From Epiperipatus broadwayi (taxonomy: Eukaryota > Onychophora > Udeonychophora > Euonychophora > Peripatidae), in NCBI GenBank assembly GCA_028023455.1, contig JAQFVV010012397.1:872001-936000 (forward strand): 64,000 nt of DNA, written 5' to 3'. A program made the position numbers and the translations under genes. Positions 48,205 through 60,059 of this stretch are shown in pieces (positions within the stretch are counted from its first letter, which is position 1; every line of letters starts with the position of its first letter). The notes beneath the pieces were generated by a model that was not told where the DNA came from, did no database searches, and saw nothing but the letters and a program-made list of their open reading frames with translations.

Positions 48205-48207
48205 TAT
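48205..48207 (-). other. Candidate polyadenylation signals near 48203-48215
   Basis: On the minus strand, AATAAA (48208-48203) lies about 80 bases after the stop of the exon at 48344-48290. The region is AT-rich, so chance is possible. Confidence 0.3.
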
Positions 48208-48289
48208 TTTTTATTTTTTTAATTTACAAAGAAAATTGTATTTATACATGCATAGAAGATAAAAACTAAAGAATAAATTAATGGCATTA

Positions 48290-48344
48290 CTAATCTTCAG
48301 GTACTGATATAATTGGCATAATGTAATCCATGTCATTGGTAAAC
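48290..48344 (-). CDS. Gene B alternative last exon 3: cytoplasmic tail FTNDMDYIMPIISVPED
   Basis: Minus strand acceptor TTTTTATTTCAG before 48344, phase 2, encoding FTNDMDYIMPIISVPED and stop TAG at 48292-48290. It is the paralogue of 47335-47281, with 9-10 shared residues including the central MDY. The pair of duplicated units spans about 1 kb each. A third acceptor-like remnant (ATTTCAG before 48963) continues into an unrelated 16-residue frame and looks decayed. The upstream exon in phase is the transmembrane exon at 58210-58102, nearly 10 kb away. Confidence 0.65.
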
Positions 48345-48717
48345 CTGAAATAAAAATAATATATACATGCTTGTTTGATATAAATAAAAATGATGTTGAA
48401 TTTCTTTTTACTATAATGATTATTTACATTTGTGGCCTCAGATGCATATAGAAATGCAATTCTAGCAAATATTTGGATTTAGAAATATGCTTAAATGGGA
48501 GAGTTCACCTCTACACATTATCAGAAATAACATATAATGTTGGAAAATGCTGTATTTAATAGCATTATACATATTTATAGTATCCACTTACATAGTTTAA
48601 AAATAAATGAAAATAAACTCTCCCATATGAACATACTAATAAAGCCATATAAAAAGAAACTATATTTATATCTGGTAGTGATTAATTTCACTCTTATCTT
48701 AAATATTTGCTAGACTT

Positions 48718-48719
<2 letters not shown>

Positions 48720-48780
<61 letters not shown>
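48720..48780. repeat. (CT)n microsatellite
   Basis: About 29 uninterrupted CT units between the duplicated tail-exon units. Confidence 0.95.
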
Positions 48781-48989
48781 TTATATACATATCTAAAGCT
48801 GAAAATGTAGATGATCATTTTGCACTTGCTTGGTGTTTTCAAAATGGTGTAAAGTGACTTAATAGTGTTTTGTTAAGTTCTCCTAATTAGTAGTGATGGA
48901 AAATGCTGTATCTAATAATACGCAAGTGATAGCATCATACAAATATGAAATATATTCATAGACCTGAAATAAAAATAATACATGCTTGC

Positions 48990-51900
48990 ATAATATCAAA
49001 TAGTGTCATTGTAACTATAAGAAATGAATTGATATCAAATTGTCAAAGTGCTACTTCAGCTCCACAGGACAAATATTTTATGGTATCACTTTTTTTTTGG
49101 ATGCTTTGAAAGATGTCCGATCTTGATCCCAATATTGTTAACTTCATAAAACACAATATTATCTATTTGATGTTGCAGTTTAAATATTTAATTTAGCAGA
49201 CATTTTAATAAAATCAATTTTTTATCCCTCATTAACTCAAAGAAAAACAATTAACATTTTTTTTTTTCAAATAACTTTGTATGATCAAATCAATATCTAA
49301 ATATGTAATAAACAAATATTAGCATTTTAAATATAGAAAAACTCTGTTGTGTGTATTAATAAGCCATGGTGAAAGAGATTTTTAAAAATAAGACTGCTAA
49401 ATTACATATTCAAACATTAATATCAAATAGGATGTATTAGGCATTTAAATAAAAATGAAGTCATTACATTTCACTCAAGGAAGTTGAAAAAATAGTGGCC
49501 TAAAGTACTGAAAGGATTGGCTCCGTTTTTTGTCATTTATCACCTGGTAATAAAATGATGTAGACAGTCTCATGAAACTTTAAACATCATTTTATATTAT
49601 TTATATCTCAAGTTTCAGAATCACATGAATGTGAAATATATATTGTTAAAGATTCATGAATCCTAATTTAATATAATAGGCAAAATTAAAATTAATGTAT
49701 CCATTCAATGTGAACTATTATTATTATTCAATTGGGCTGGGAAGGGTTTGTGTTCAAATAAAATTTTTAATTTTACACCCTACTTTAAATAATGGTGGAA
49801 GTTTTTTAATGCCATATAAATATTGAAGCAATATTTGGATGTAATTTAAAAAGTCGAAGGAATTTTTAAAAGTAAAAGTTTTTAAACAATTTTAATAAAT
49901 AAAAATTATATATATATATATGTACAGATAAATGTATATGGTATGATTAATTATAAGTTTATTTTTAAAAGTATAATAAAACAACATGTGTTTTTTCTAT
50001 CAACAATTATTACGTGAAAATGACATTCTTAGAAAAAGTAATTAAGATTCTTATAAATAGATTGATTAGTTAAGGAAATAAATATTTGATGTAATTTAGT
50101 TAAAACACTGGCTCTTATTTTATTAATCCTTTTCAAATATAAAAGTTTGTAAATAGTATGATTGGACAAATCAAGTTGCAGACCAAAATGGAGTTCAGAT
50201 ATTATCTACAACCAATAGGTCAATGGACTGAAATGACAAATGATATATCCAATTTTTTTTGGTAATCTGACTTCAAAAACTATAAATAGTGGTTATAAAT
50301 CATTGTGCTTAAAGATACTTGCATTGCTTATTGCTGAAAAATATATACTTCAATGTACTTTGACTGTTGGTGATTCTTTATTGCTGTAGTAATTTGATGG
50401 AAGTTTGTGCTGCTGATCCCATTATACTTATTGTGTTGGTGTTGAATTATCATGCAGGAGTAGAGAAATTGCCATCCACTTCACTCTTGCTAGCCCATAG
50501 TGCAGGCTGAAGATGTATCATCAAGTTTGGAAAGGAAGCTATTAAAATAATGAAGAAACATTGTGAGGGTTATGTTCAGTCTTTATATGCCTAAACTCCC
50601 AAGTGTCTACTCCCATATGGAGAACCCCACCCTCAATTAATAAATAAACTACTGTCCAATACTGCCTGTTCAATTAAGACCAAGAGGAATAAAGTCCATT
50701 AAAAGTGTATCACTACTGGAATCCTAGCTCTAACTCTTAATGATAAAAGAGAATGGGTATGAACTTTAAAATATATTATTCTATTACTAACCTTATGTAT
50801 TTATCTCCATTATTATAAAAATTATTTTATAATTTATTTGATTTTGTAAATCTGTTAACTCCTATGACCAGAGACTGCTATTTTATTATTTTATCACACT
50901 CCAATTCAATTGGCATAAATTTAAAAGAAGAGCAATTTTTTTTTATAAAAAGCAATTAGCTTTTTATCACAATCTTGGGTCATGCTTTTAAAGACTTTGT
51001 ATTTTAAAACCAGTCATTTCTATTTCCTTCAAATATAAATTAAGTTGTGTAGACTGAATAAAGTAATATTATCTTTTATTGTATTTTAATAATTTCATTT
51101 TTAAGCAAGCTACACCCCAGTTTTGAGGAAGAATAATTGAGTGTATTGACATGACCTGCTGGAGCTTTTATTTTGGGCTGTTTTGTTTATATATAAAATT
51201 CATTCATATGAATTTTATTCATTTATTATTTTATTTAGAGCAGTAATATGCAGTAAATGGAAAGACCTACCATATATCAGCTGCTTTTTTTTTGTACATG
51301 TCTGGGATGATACCATTTGTGAAACTGCTGGTCTTTTTTATGCTTAGTATTTTACAATAGTATGCAATAGATGTAAATTCCTATCATATAGTATATTTCC
51401 AGCTCACATGTATGTATTTATCAATAAATAATGTAATGTCGATTTTGTCTCTTACATCTTCCTATATATCATTTAATTACGTATCTGCAGTACAACTTGA
51501 AAATATGTATGGTAGTCTAGTTATTTAAATGATTATAAATTTATTGTATCCTCAGACTGTAGGTTGATTTGTCTTAAAACTGTAATAATAGTTGCTTATA
51601 ATCATTAGTCTATGCAACAAGTTTATGTCTTTTCAGAATTAGTTAATATCTGTTAAGAAACATTTAAAAATATATTATACCATATATAATCTGTGCATAA
51701 ACTTAATTACTAAATTCATCAATCATTAAGCATATTAAGATTTGTTTGTAAATTGACAGAGCAGTGAATTTATGCTATCATATGTGTTATCTTTATGTAT
51801 ATGCATGAATAAATTATAGTGTCTCATTATCTTTAGAATTTGCCATTATTTTGCAATCAATAACTAAATTAGAATAGTACAAGTCTCATGTGTCTAACTG

Positions 51901-52390
51901 ATCTTAGCAGGCTATAAAAAGAACACATTTAATCTGTGATGGAATAGAGAACAGATTGATCCTAGGTGATTTTCGTGGGTTATACAATTTTGTCAGTTAC
52001 AATATACATATGTGGCCATATTTTCTACACAGTTCCATGATATTACATTTTCTCATAACATCATGTTTACACAGTGTATTGACTACTCAAAAGTCATGCT
52101 ATAAGTAAAACAACTATAAAATTTTGATATCAATCATAAATATTTCTAACTTTTTTCTGGCTTGTAAACAAAAAAATACTGCTTATTTATATAAGCAAAC
52201 TGAATGCAAATCAGCTTGACTATAGCTTCATTGTGTAAAGGTACTAACATAATAAATAATCTTTACATTTCTATATTCCCAAACAATATGCATACAGTTC
52301 TCTTTTATGCCCAACATTATTAAGAGATTTTAAAAGCAACAATATGTAACAGGAACTGAGTTCAAATCCTGTTACAAAAGAAGAGAAATA
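48990..52390. other. AT-rich, probable intron of gene B
   Basis: No exon or element end was recognised in this stretch. Confidence 0.45.
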
Positions 52391-52424
52391 GGGTAGAATG
52401 GTTTTTTGTTTTCTTTGTGTGTTA

Positions 52425-52470
52425 TTATTATTTTTATTATTATTATTATTATTATTATTTATTTATTTAT
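52425..52470. repeat. (ATT)n microsatellite
   Basis: Long run of TTA/ATT units followed by (ATTT)n. Confidence 0.9.
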
Positions 52471-52998
52471 TGAAGAAGTTGCACAGACAAGCACATATGT
52501 ATTTTAGTAAGGTAAGAAAGAATGATGGTGGTTACCGGCTAATATTCATATTTGGCATACATATATATATATGTAAATGAATGTTGGAGATAATATTGTA
52601 ATTTTATTTGTAAATAACAAATACTGCTAGAAAATTCAGATCTCATTTTGTAGCTATTCATAATGTTCTTTATTAAATTTTTAATGTATTATTTTGTATT
52701 AATAAATTCAATTTAATCAAAATTAAACTTTCAAACAGTCTCCCTTATTAATTTCACTATAATGTAAATATTAACTCATATATAAATATAATATGTGAAC
52801 ATAAGAGTAAATAATTAATATGATGAAGGTTCTATGCCTCTTCTTAAAGTCTTTTTATTTCATACAATGTATATGCATTTTGAAGCAGTTAGTGTGAGAT
52901 GATAGGTTCTAAAATGGAATAATAAAAATACCTGTATAATATAAAAAAAAGTGTATATTACTTAATTAGTTTTCATGTAGATAATTAATTTGATCCTG

Positions 52999-53407
52999 AT
53001 TTAGTTTGTGCTCACAACCATTTTGAAGTCTAAAAAACACCACTGACACATCCAACTGATAAATGGCATAAATATTGAATAAAAGTACTTTAAATTCATA
53101 TTTTAGAAATAAGCTAATAAAAATAATATGCTTTATTTTATTAGAGATTTTTTTAAAATTTATCTTCGTAAAATATAAGCACTGGGAATTTTCAGGAAGG
53201 GGGAAGGATGATTTGGCTGATATTAAGTATCATCCAAAAGTTATAGAAATATGAAATAAAGCATATTATTTTTACTAGCTTATAATTTCTAAAATATGAA
53301 TTTAAAGTACTTTTATGAAATATTTATGTCATTTATCGTTTGGATATGTCAGCAGTGGCTTTGACTGGTCTTTAGATTTCAAAATGGTTGTGAGTGCAAA
53401 CTAAATT
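52999..53407. mobile_element. Large imperfect inverted-repeat element
   Basis: Arms 52999-53139 and 53253-53407 are reverse complements over about 140-155 bp with scattered mismatches and a short indel. Shared phrases include CACAACCATTTTGAA, AAAGTACTTTAAATTCATAT and AAAAATAATATGC. The unpaired centre is about 113 bp and contains a GC-richer patch (GGAAGGGGGAAGG). Such long arms with no coding capacity fit a foldback MITE. No clear target duplication was identified. Confidence 0.7.
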
Positions 53408-56400
53408 TTGTTATGAAGTAAAGAATAGTTATTAAAATAATAGTTTAATGAAAAGTAAATGTTATGACATTTAACAACAAAATAGGTTAAAATTATGAAA
53501 AAAAAAGATTTATTAATGCTAAGTACTTTCGATAAAACCGGTTATCATAATCACAGCAGAGTGAAGCAGATCAGGAATTGCATTCTGTAAATGTCGAATT
53601 TAAATATTAAAGAAATCAGAATGAATATATGCGGGTGAGATTTGCTTGCCAACGAGGGGCGGGGATATAATCGCCATTTTTTAGACAGAGGGATGCTTTT
53701 ATTAATGGTGTTGGTTATAATTTTTATCTTGATTATGGATAGATAACCTGGTAAAAAGAAGTGTGGGAATATATGTATTTGTATGGAGTAAATGGAAATA
53801 AATGCATATACACAAAACAATATGTTTAACTGTTTTATTTTAAAAAATATATTAATATTATGCATGATTAATCTTAGTAATAAATATTAAAATAAAGAAA
53901 ATAAATCATTCTGATATATTATTTTAAAAGGAAAATATTAACGTGTAAATTTTTATTATTTTTAATTTTGGTTGTTATAATTAATTTTGTTTAAAGACTG
54001 CTGTTGAATGCAGAAATATAAATAAATTTTCTTGAATTTGATAGTCTGATAGATGAAAAGACAAGAAAGAGAAGAAAAAAACAGTCTAAGCTCTTGAACT
54101 GAACGACAGCAGAAAACTTATAATAAATCAAGGGTCTATTTATTTATTTTGGAACTTATAAATAAAAATTTAATTCTAAACAAAAAGAGAGAGATTTATT
54201 TCTCTCATTGGCCAGATTTCTAAAGAGCTGGATTAATAGAAAAATGGATTAGTTTAAGTTTATGTCTCTCACTTATCTTATAGTGCATTTAGTAATGATT
54301 CTACTATAGAAACAAAGCATAAAATATTTGAAGAATTAATTCTAATAATCAATATACTTCAATCAAACAAATAATGTTAATGAGAGCTTTGCTGACAGAT
54401 TACAAAGTGGGCATTGAAGAAAAGAAAATACCATACTTAGTAAAACAGATTACATAATTATTTATTTTTAATAATACATTTTCAACAATCTAAAGTGATT
54501 CAAATAATACTGGTGTTTTACTATTAGTTTCCTTGTTGTATTTCAAAGTATTATTGATGGAAAAGTTAAAGCATTCTAGAAATAATTCAAATATTTTGTT
54601 TAATAATTATTAACCTTTTAAAAATATATTGATAGGAAAATGTTTTCATTAATTGTACATACTTACACATTTGAATATCTGTGTTTTTAAAACAGTAAAA
54701 AAAAAGTAAATACATTCATAATTTTATAATTGGATATTGTTTATAGTCTTTTAAAATAAGCATAGTTAAATGGAAAATAAAATATATGATTATAAATAAG
54801 TTTTTGAACTGCTTATAAATACTAATTTTTGAACTACATAAAATAGACTTTTATTTTATGTAGTTTGTTAAGCAGATTTTGCTTGTGATAATCTTGCAGT
54901 TTTGCTTGTGATAATCTTGCAGTTTGAGTATAAATTTATATTAGAAATACAGCTTTTATGTATTAGGCAAATGTATTATTGTGTTTATGATGCAAGCTTT
55001 AAAAAATAGGTATTTACTTATGATGATGATTATGTACTAAGCACAATAATGTTGCTAATAAATACAGCAGTATTTTATATGTTAAATAGAAAACATATAC
55101 GTATATGAAATATGTTATATAAAAGCAAAATGAGGAATATATATATATGTCTTTTTGTTAATATAAAGATGTTTTCCACTTTATAGAGAATAAAATTAAA
55201 TGGCATGATAGATCAAATATTTTATAGAATATTTAAGAGATATATTCATATTTGTAAAAGGTTTTATTGTTATTAATATTAGTTTAAATAATTATATTAA
55301 ATTTCAGAGTAGGTTTATAATTGAAACATTTAACAAATCATACATTATAGTTATTAAACAAATATAACAGAATGATAGTAATTGGTATGTGTGGTCAAAA
55401 TAATGAGCATTATTGTTTTATAAATATTTAAAATTTATTTTACATATGTGTATGTATTTTAGTATTGAAACCATAGATTTATTTCTAGCTTACCTAAATA
55501 ATTTTCAATATATTTATATATTTCTTTTTGCAAAAAAATATAAGAGTACAATTTTAAGAAGAAAAAAACTATAGATAATCAATTTTATGATAAGTAAAAT
55601 GAATGTAGAATATTATTAACACAAGTATTTATTTATTTATTGTTTCATTATTAATTTAATTTTTTATTATATTTTATTCATATATGTTTTGCAATAAAAA
55701 AATTTAATTGTTATCTATTGCCATGATGATTCTTGATATCAATTTCTTTTATGCATTTATTTTATTTTGAATTTAATGCATATTTGTTAATGAAGACATT
55801 ACAATTCGTTTATAACACTAGTTCATAATGTTCTCTTTATTATCATTAATATAACATAACATTCAATATTTGTCTTTGTAATATTAGTGTGTTGACTAAA
55901 ATGTTAAAGTAACAAGGTAGGGAGAGATCGTAGGAATATGCAATGTGCATTGATCTCATAATTTATTAAATATTTTCAAGTTAGGGTGGATTGTAATTCA
56001 TTTTATAGTAATAGATTTTATGTATCATTATAATTTGATTCCATTTCATGGGACATAATTTAATATACTTTTCTTACTGTTACAATTTTGCCTTCCCATT
56101 CATGGGACATCTCTGCATGTTTCTTTTCTAGTTAAATGTTTGCAATTTATTGGAAATTCTCAGTATATTTTAAATAATTCTCTAGTTACAGTATAGGAAG
56201 CAAAGTATTAATTAAAAATCAGCATTGTGAACTAAAATTAAATCATTTAATAAATATATTTGTCAGAAATACTTAAGTCAAAATTAGACATATCTTTATG
56301 TTACTATCCAAGCTTATATTAGAACTGTACATCAGACAATATTACTGTGAAAACATAACTTTTAAAAATTCTCATAATTAAATAAAGTTCTCCCATAACA

Positions 56401-56628
56401 AGGAAAGTATTCAAAATATACAGAAATTTTTCATTAAAATTCAAATAATTTAATCTTTAAACCCTGGGAAATTTTTTCTATATAAAGCCTTTAACTTCTT
56501 ACTGGAAAGCCTTATTTAATTTTGAGAATAATTAGAAAACTATTATATCTCCAATATCATATATAGTAATACTGTCTGATTTATGATTTGAATATGAGCT
56601 TCAGTAAAGAATTTAAAACATCCATTTT
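53408..56628. other. AT-rich, probable intron of gene B
   Basis: No exon was recognised. A 22-bp tandem duplication (TTTTGCTTGTGATAATCTTG twice) lies at about 54886-54932. A GC-richer patch at 53630-53690 has no domain. Confidence 0.45.
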
Positions 56629-57010
56629 TGATTCATCATTATCATCAACAACTATTATCAATCCACTGCAGGATAAAGTCTCTCCAAGTTCAATCCATCT
56701 TTTCCGATCTTTAGCTTCTCTTCTCCACATCACCCCTGCACACTTTCTTATTTTATCCATCCATCTCACATGTGGTCTCTTTCTGGGTGTTTTACAATCT
56801 CTTGGAATCCCGTTTAAAATTTCAATTGTCCATCTATTATCATCTCTTCTAGCAATATGTCCAGCCCAACTCCACTTCAGTCTTTTAATTTTTTTAATGA
56901 GGTCAATAACATTTGTTTGTTCTCTTACCCATACATTGCGTTTTCGATCTCTTCTTGTTACTCCCAACATGCATCTCTCCATACTTCTTTGAGTGGTTTG
57001 AAGTTTCATT
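56629..57010 (-). mobile_element. APE-type LINE 3' fragment, copy 2
   Basis: Minus strand C-terminal end of the LINE (LQTTQRSMERCMLGVTRRD, RLKWSWAGHIARRDD, IRKCAGVMWRREAKDR), open from 57009, ending in the ATCATTATCATC-type 3' tail. It is 5'-truncated, beginning abruptly at about 57005. Its reading frame keeps a Trp codon where copy 3 has a stop. Confidence 0.9.
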
Positions 57011-57251
57011 AGATGATATAATTTCAGTTTTCAATGCCACTTTTTAACTGGTTCTTTGCTTCATTATCTCAAATCTGTAGAATTATTTAAAATACACACA
57101 ACATTCTCATTAAATTTCAAAAATCTTAAATTAAAAATATATCTATATAAAATATATGGAATATGCCATTCCTTCATTTACAGCATAATTAATCTATGAA
57201 ATTATTTAACATATACAGCTCTCACAGAGAAGAATTGATGCTTGCAGTATA

Positions 57252-57297
57252 TCAGAGAAGATCTAATTCTTCAAAATCTTCACAATTATAAAAATAT
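57252..57297 (-). CDS. Gene B alternative last exon 2: tail YFYNCEDFEELDLL
   Basis: Minus strand acceptor GATTTAAACTTAG before 57297, phase 2 (Arg completed from the transmembrane exon), then YFYNCEDFEELDLL and stop TGA at 57254-57252. It is the paralogue of 57603-57567 (YFYKYEDFEES) within a tandem duplication of roughly 300 bp whose intronic sequence also aligns. The acidic tail with aromatic residues could be a signalling or sorting tail. The acceptor has a modest pyrimidine tract, so usage is uncertain. Confidence 0.55.
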
Positions 57298-57566
57298 CTA
57301 AGTTTAAATCCATACAATATCTTGGATTCAAAATAAAAGAGGAACATCTTTTTGTCTTAAGTAAACTCAAATCAAAAATTTTACTGTTGGCTATTAGATA
57401 ATTTAGTTTGGGGCCAGCAACAATAATTGGCAGTTACATAACAGTAACTTGCTGAACATATTTTTTTATTTATTACATAGAATGTCATTCATTTTTTTGC
57501 TTACATTATAATTAATCCATGAAAGTATTTAATCATATATTTATACAGCTTTCAGAGCCAGAGAAA

Positions 57567-57603
57567 CTATGATTCTTCAAAGTCTTCATATTTATAAAAA
57601 TAT
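57567..57603 (-). CDS. Gene B alternative last exon 1: tail YFYKYEDFEES
   Basis: Minus strand acceptor AAACGGAGACAG before 57603, phase 2, encoding YFYKYEDFEES and stop TAG at 57569-57567. It lies 498 bp downstream of the transmembrane exon and is the closest in-phase terminal exon. It is therefore the likely default tail. A SINE (57661-57775) has inserted just upstream of its acceptor, within the intron. Confidence 0.55.
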
Positions 57604-57660
57604 CTGTCTCCGTTTAAATTTATATAACACTTTTGGTTTGACATAAAAAAAAGAAACCTC

Positions 57661-57775
57661 TTTTTTTTTTTTCATATGTCATAGCATCGGCCAGGATGCG
57701 AACCCACAACTGTCTGCAATCAACTACTTGCTTGCAAGGCGGCTGCGATGATCTCTCGGCTAACAACGCTTGACG
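57661..57775 (-). mobile_element. tRNA-derived SINE, copy 3, with target duplication
   Basis: Minus strand head AGCGTTGTTAGCCGAGAGATC (A-box-like), CCGCCTTGCAAGC, B box GGGTTCGCATCCTGG, then tail GGCCGATGCTATGACATATG and poly-A. It is flanked by the 11-bp duplication AACCTCTTTTT (57655-57665 and 57776-57786). The paralogous sequence near 57345 shows the empty site. The tail is shared with copies 1 and 2. Confidence 0.85.
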
Positions 57776-58101
57776 AACCTCTTTTTGTTTCTAAGTAAAC
57801 TCAAGATAAAATAACTATTGTTGGCTATTAGGACAAGCAATTTAACTTGAGGGTGTTTCTAGTAATTGACAGTTATTTAGCAACACCATTGTTAAACATA
57901 TTTCTCTTATCATTTGGACTATTCCTACTCATTCCTTTGTTTACATCATAATCCATAAAAATATTTAATATTTGTATAATGAATGTGTATATCAAATACT
58001 TAAAAATTCTATTTATTTGCATCAAAATATATATTTAAAGCATTACATTAATTGGTATTCATTTTTAAATTACTACAATAATGTAAATTACTTTTTCTTA
58101 C

Positions 58102-58210
58102 CTTAATTGAATTGCTTTAAGTATTAGAATTAGAAAAGCACTTATAGAAATTCCAATAATAATAGAGACTATTAAATACTTATGAGCCATAGACAAATTA
58201 GCAGCAGAAC
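58102..58210 (-). CDS. Gene B transmembrane exon
   Basis: A 109-bp exon on the minus strand with acceptor TTTTTTCATTAG before 58210 and donor AAG/GTAAGA after 58102. It enters in phase 1 and leaves in phase 2. It encodes SAANLSMAHK, then the 20-residue hydrophobic helix YLIVSIIIGISISAFLILIL and the basic stop-transfer KAIQLR. It therefore encodes the single membrane span of a type I receptor with the charged side facing the cytoplasm. The phase-1 entry matches extracellular modules such as sushi exons. The phase-2 exit matches all four candidate tail exons downstream. The extracellular exons must lie to the right, beyond the window or beyond the LINE. Confidence 0.8.
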
Positions 58211-59390
58211 CTAATGAAAAAATATATGTGCACATACATAATTTCATCTGATACAACAAAAAAATGGTTCAAACATTATTATTTAGATAGAATGTTTTCA
58301 ATTTGCAATGTTTGTTTCTAATTAGTATTTTTCTTGTTTACATCGTATCTGAAATTTATTTATAAAATTCATGAAAGTTATTATTATAAAATTTATTTAA
58401 ATGCACATTGATTACATAGCTCTTTAAGAGAGAATGTTATTTATTAGTAAAAATATTTTAGAAGTTATCATATTTTTCATTTTTACATATATAAAATATT
58501 AATATCTTATCTATAATCTTTATATAATCTAAGGGAATGGTTTGAAGTTGTTTAGACAAATGTTATTACTAGATGGAATGATTTCAGTCTACAATGCCTT
58601 TTTCTAATTGTTATTTTGCATAATTACAGTATTACTGGAGTTAATCATAATATACAGAAATCCCTTACATTTATTACTATTTACTTCTAAAAGATTATTA
58701 AACTTTTCTATTTATATATATGTGTGTGTGTTAAAGTGAATGTTTTTATGGACAAAAGAAGTTTTATAAATCATATTTTTCGGGGTTTCGACAAGATAAT
58801 ACTTGCTTTCAATTGAATAAAATAGTAATCATGTGGTTATTCAATCATACTAATTGTGTCACATGGTTTAAGATCAGCTTGGCTTAAATTTGAGGTGTTT
58901 TTATATTCATATATTTTACATATTGATTATGACAAAAAAATTTCAAATACCAAAATCATATCTATATAAAACAATCATCATCAGATAGTATTTAAGAAAG
59001 TTAATAAACATGACAAAACAATAAAACTACCATTTGTATGGAAGAGTTTCCTTACATAAGTGAATATACATATTAAAAAACGTCATCCAAATTCATATTT
59101 TTATCTCAATTAAAAAAAAAGAAACAGATCTAATCAATCATACATAAATTAATTTGTTTTTCTAGTTATCACAGATGTTTATGGGGGGAGGGGGATAGAA
59201 TTAAATTTTTTATTACTTTTTTAAAAAATTCAAAATTTAAAAAAAAAAAAAAATTTATTATATAAACTCCATATATATATATATAAGTTCATCTTGCATA
59301 TTTAACATTGTTGTTTTGATCAGTTATAACAAGTATGCTTATCTAAGGCAAGGCAGTTTACATCTTTAAGAAAATTTATCTATAGACTTC
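58211..59390. other. AT-rich, probable intron of gene B
   Basis: The phrase near 58393 (TTTATTTAAATGCACATTG) matches the leader of foldback element 2. No exon was recognised. Confidence 0.45.
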
Positions 59391-59488
59391 TGCCGGTCCA
59401 TGAAACCTTATCCTTATTTTTGTCGGTCCACGAAATCTTATCCTTATTTTTTCTGGCCCGCAGGTGTGAAAAGGTTTAAGACCACTGG
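59390..59488 (+). mobile_element. Probable hAT-type element end
   Basis: It contains two tandem units CGGTCCATGAAACCTTATCC / CGGTCCACGAAATCTTATCC and ends with AGGTTTAAGACCACTG at 59472-59487, resembling a hAT terminal repeat (CAGTGGTCTTAAACC on the minus strand). The opposite end was not found. Confidence 0.45.
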
Positions 59489-60050
59489 ACTACTCTAAAC
59501 TATTTGCTACTGGTTATGAACTAGCTTGAAGTTTCAAAACACTTGAATGTTTAAAAAAAAATTACTTTCAAAGCTAATCATAATATAAGCTCTGCTTCTA
59601 ATGATTTATAAGATAGAATAGGTGCTATAGTCTACACATATTTTTGAAAAAATGGATTGAAAATGAAAAGCAAAGAAAATAAAAGCTAAAGGAATAAGCA
59701 ACTTTTTTTTTTATCTCAAGGAAAGTGATAATGAGATTATTTAATCTTATTGAGTAGTAATCTTCTAGAATTATTAAGGGTTTTATTTTGTAGAATAATA
59801 GTCTGACATACATAACAATACCACAAAATAAACTATAATAAAGTTTTATAAAAATTTACATTTTTATGCAACAGCATATTTTTCTTTCCATTTTTAAAGA
59901 AATTAGTTTATTTACTTTCATTTTCTTTTAAAAATATGATTGTAGATTTTTAAAAGATAAAACACATAGCTAGCTTTAATTTTTTTTATTTTAATCTATG
60001 CCACTTCCAATAAGCATTAGTAAATAATAGACACAGATAATAGTGCTTAA
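59489..60050. other. AT-rich sequence
   Basis: Nothing recognisable. A 62-codon minus frame at 59625-59813 is AT-driven. Confidence 0.45.
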
Positions 60051-60059
60051 TAAATCCTT

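Noticed and set aside
48916-48963. Fifth gene B tail exon after the acceptor at 48963
   Set aside because: The intron side is similar to the tail-exon duplicates, but the encoded residues (SMNIFHICMMLSLAYY) share nothing with them. It is probably a decayed duplicate.
53551-53865. 104-codon minus frame with a short hydrophobic start as a secreted protein
   Set aside because: There is no domain and no supporting splice sites. The GC-richer patch inside is short and the rest is AT-driven.
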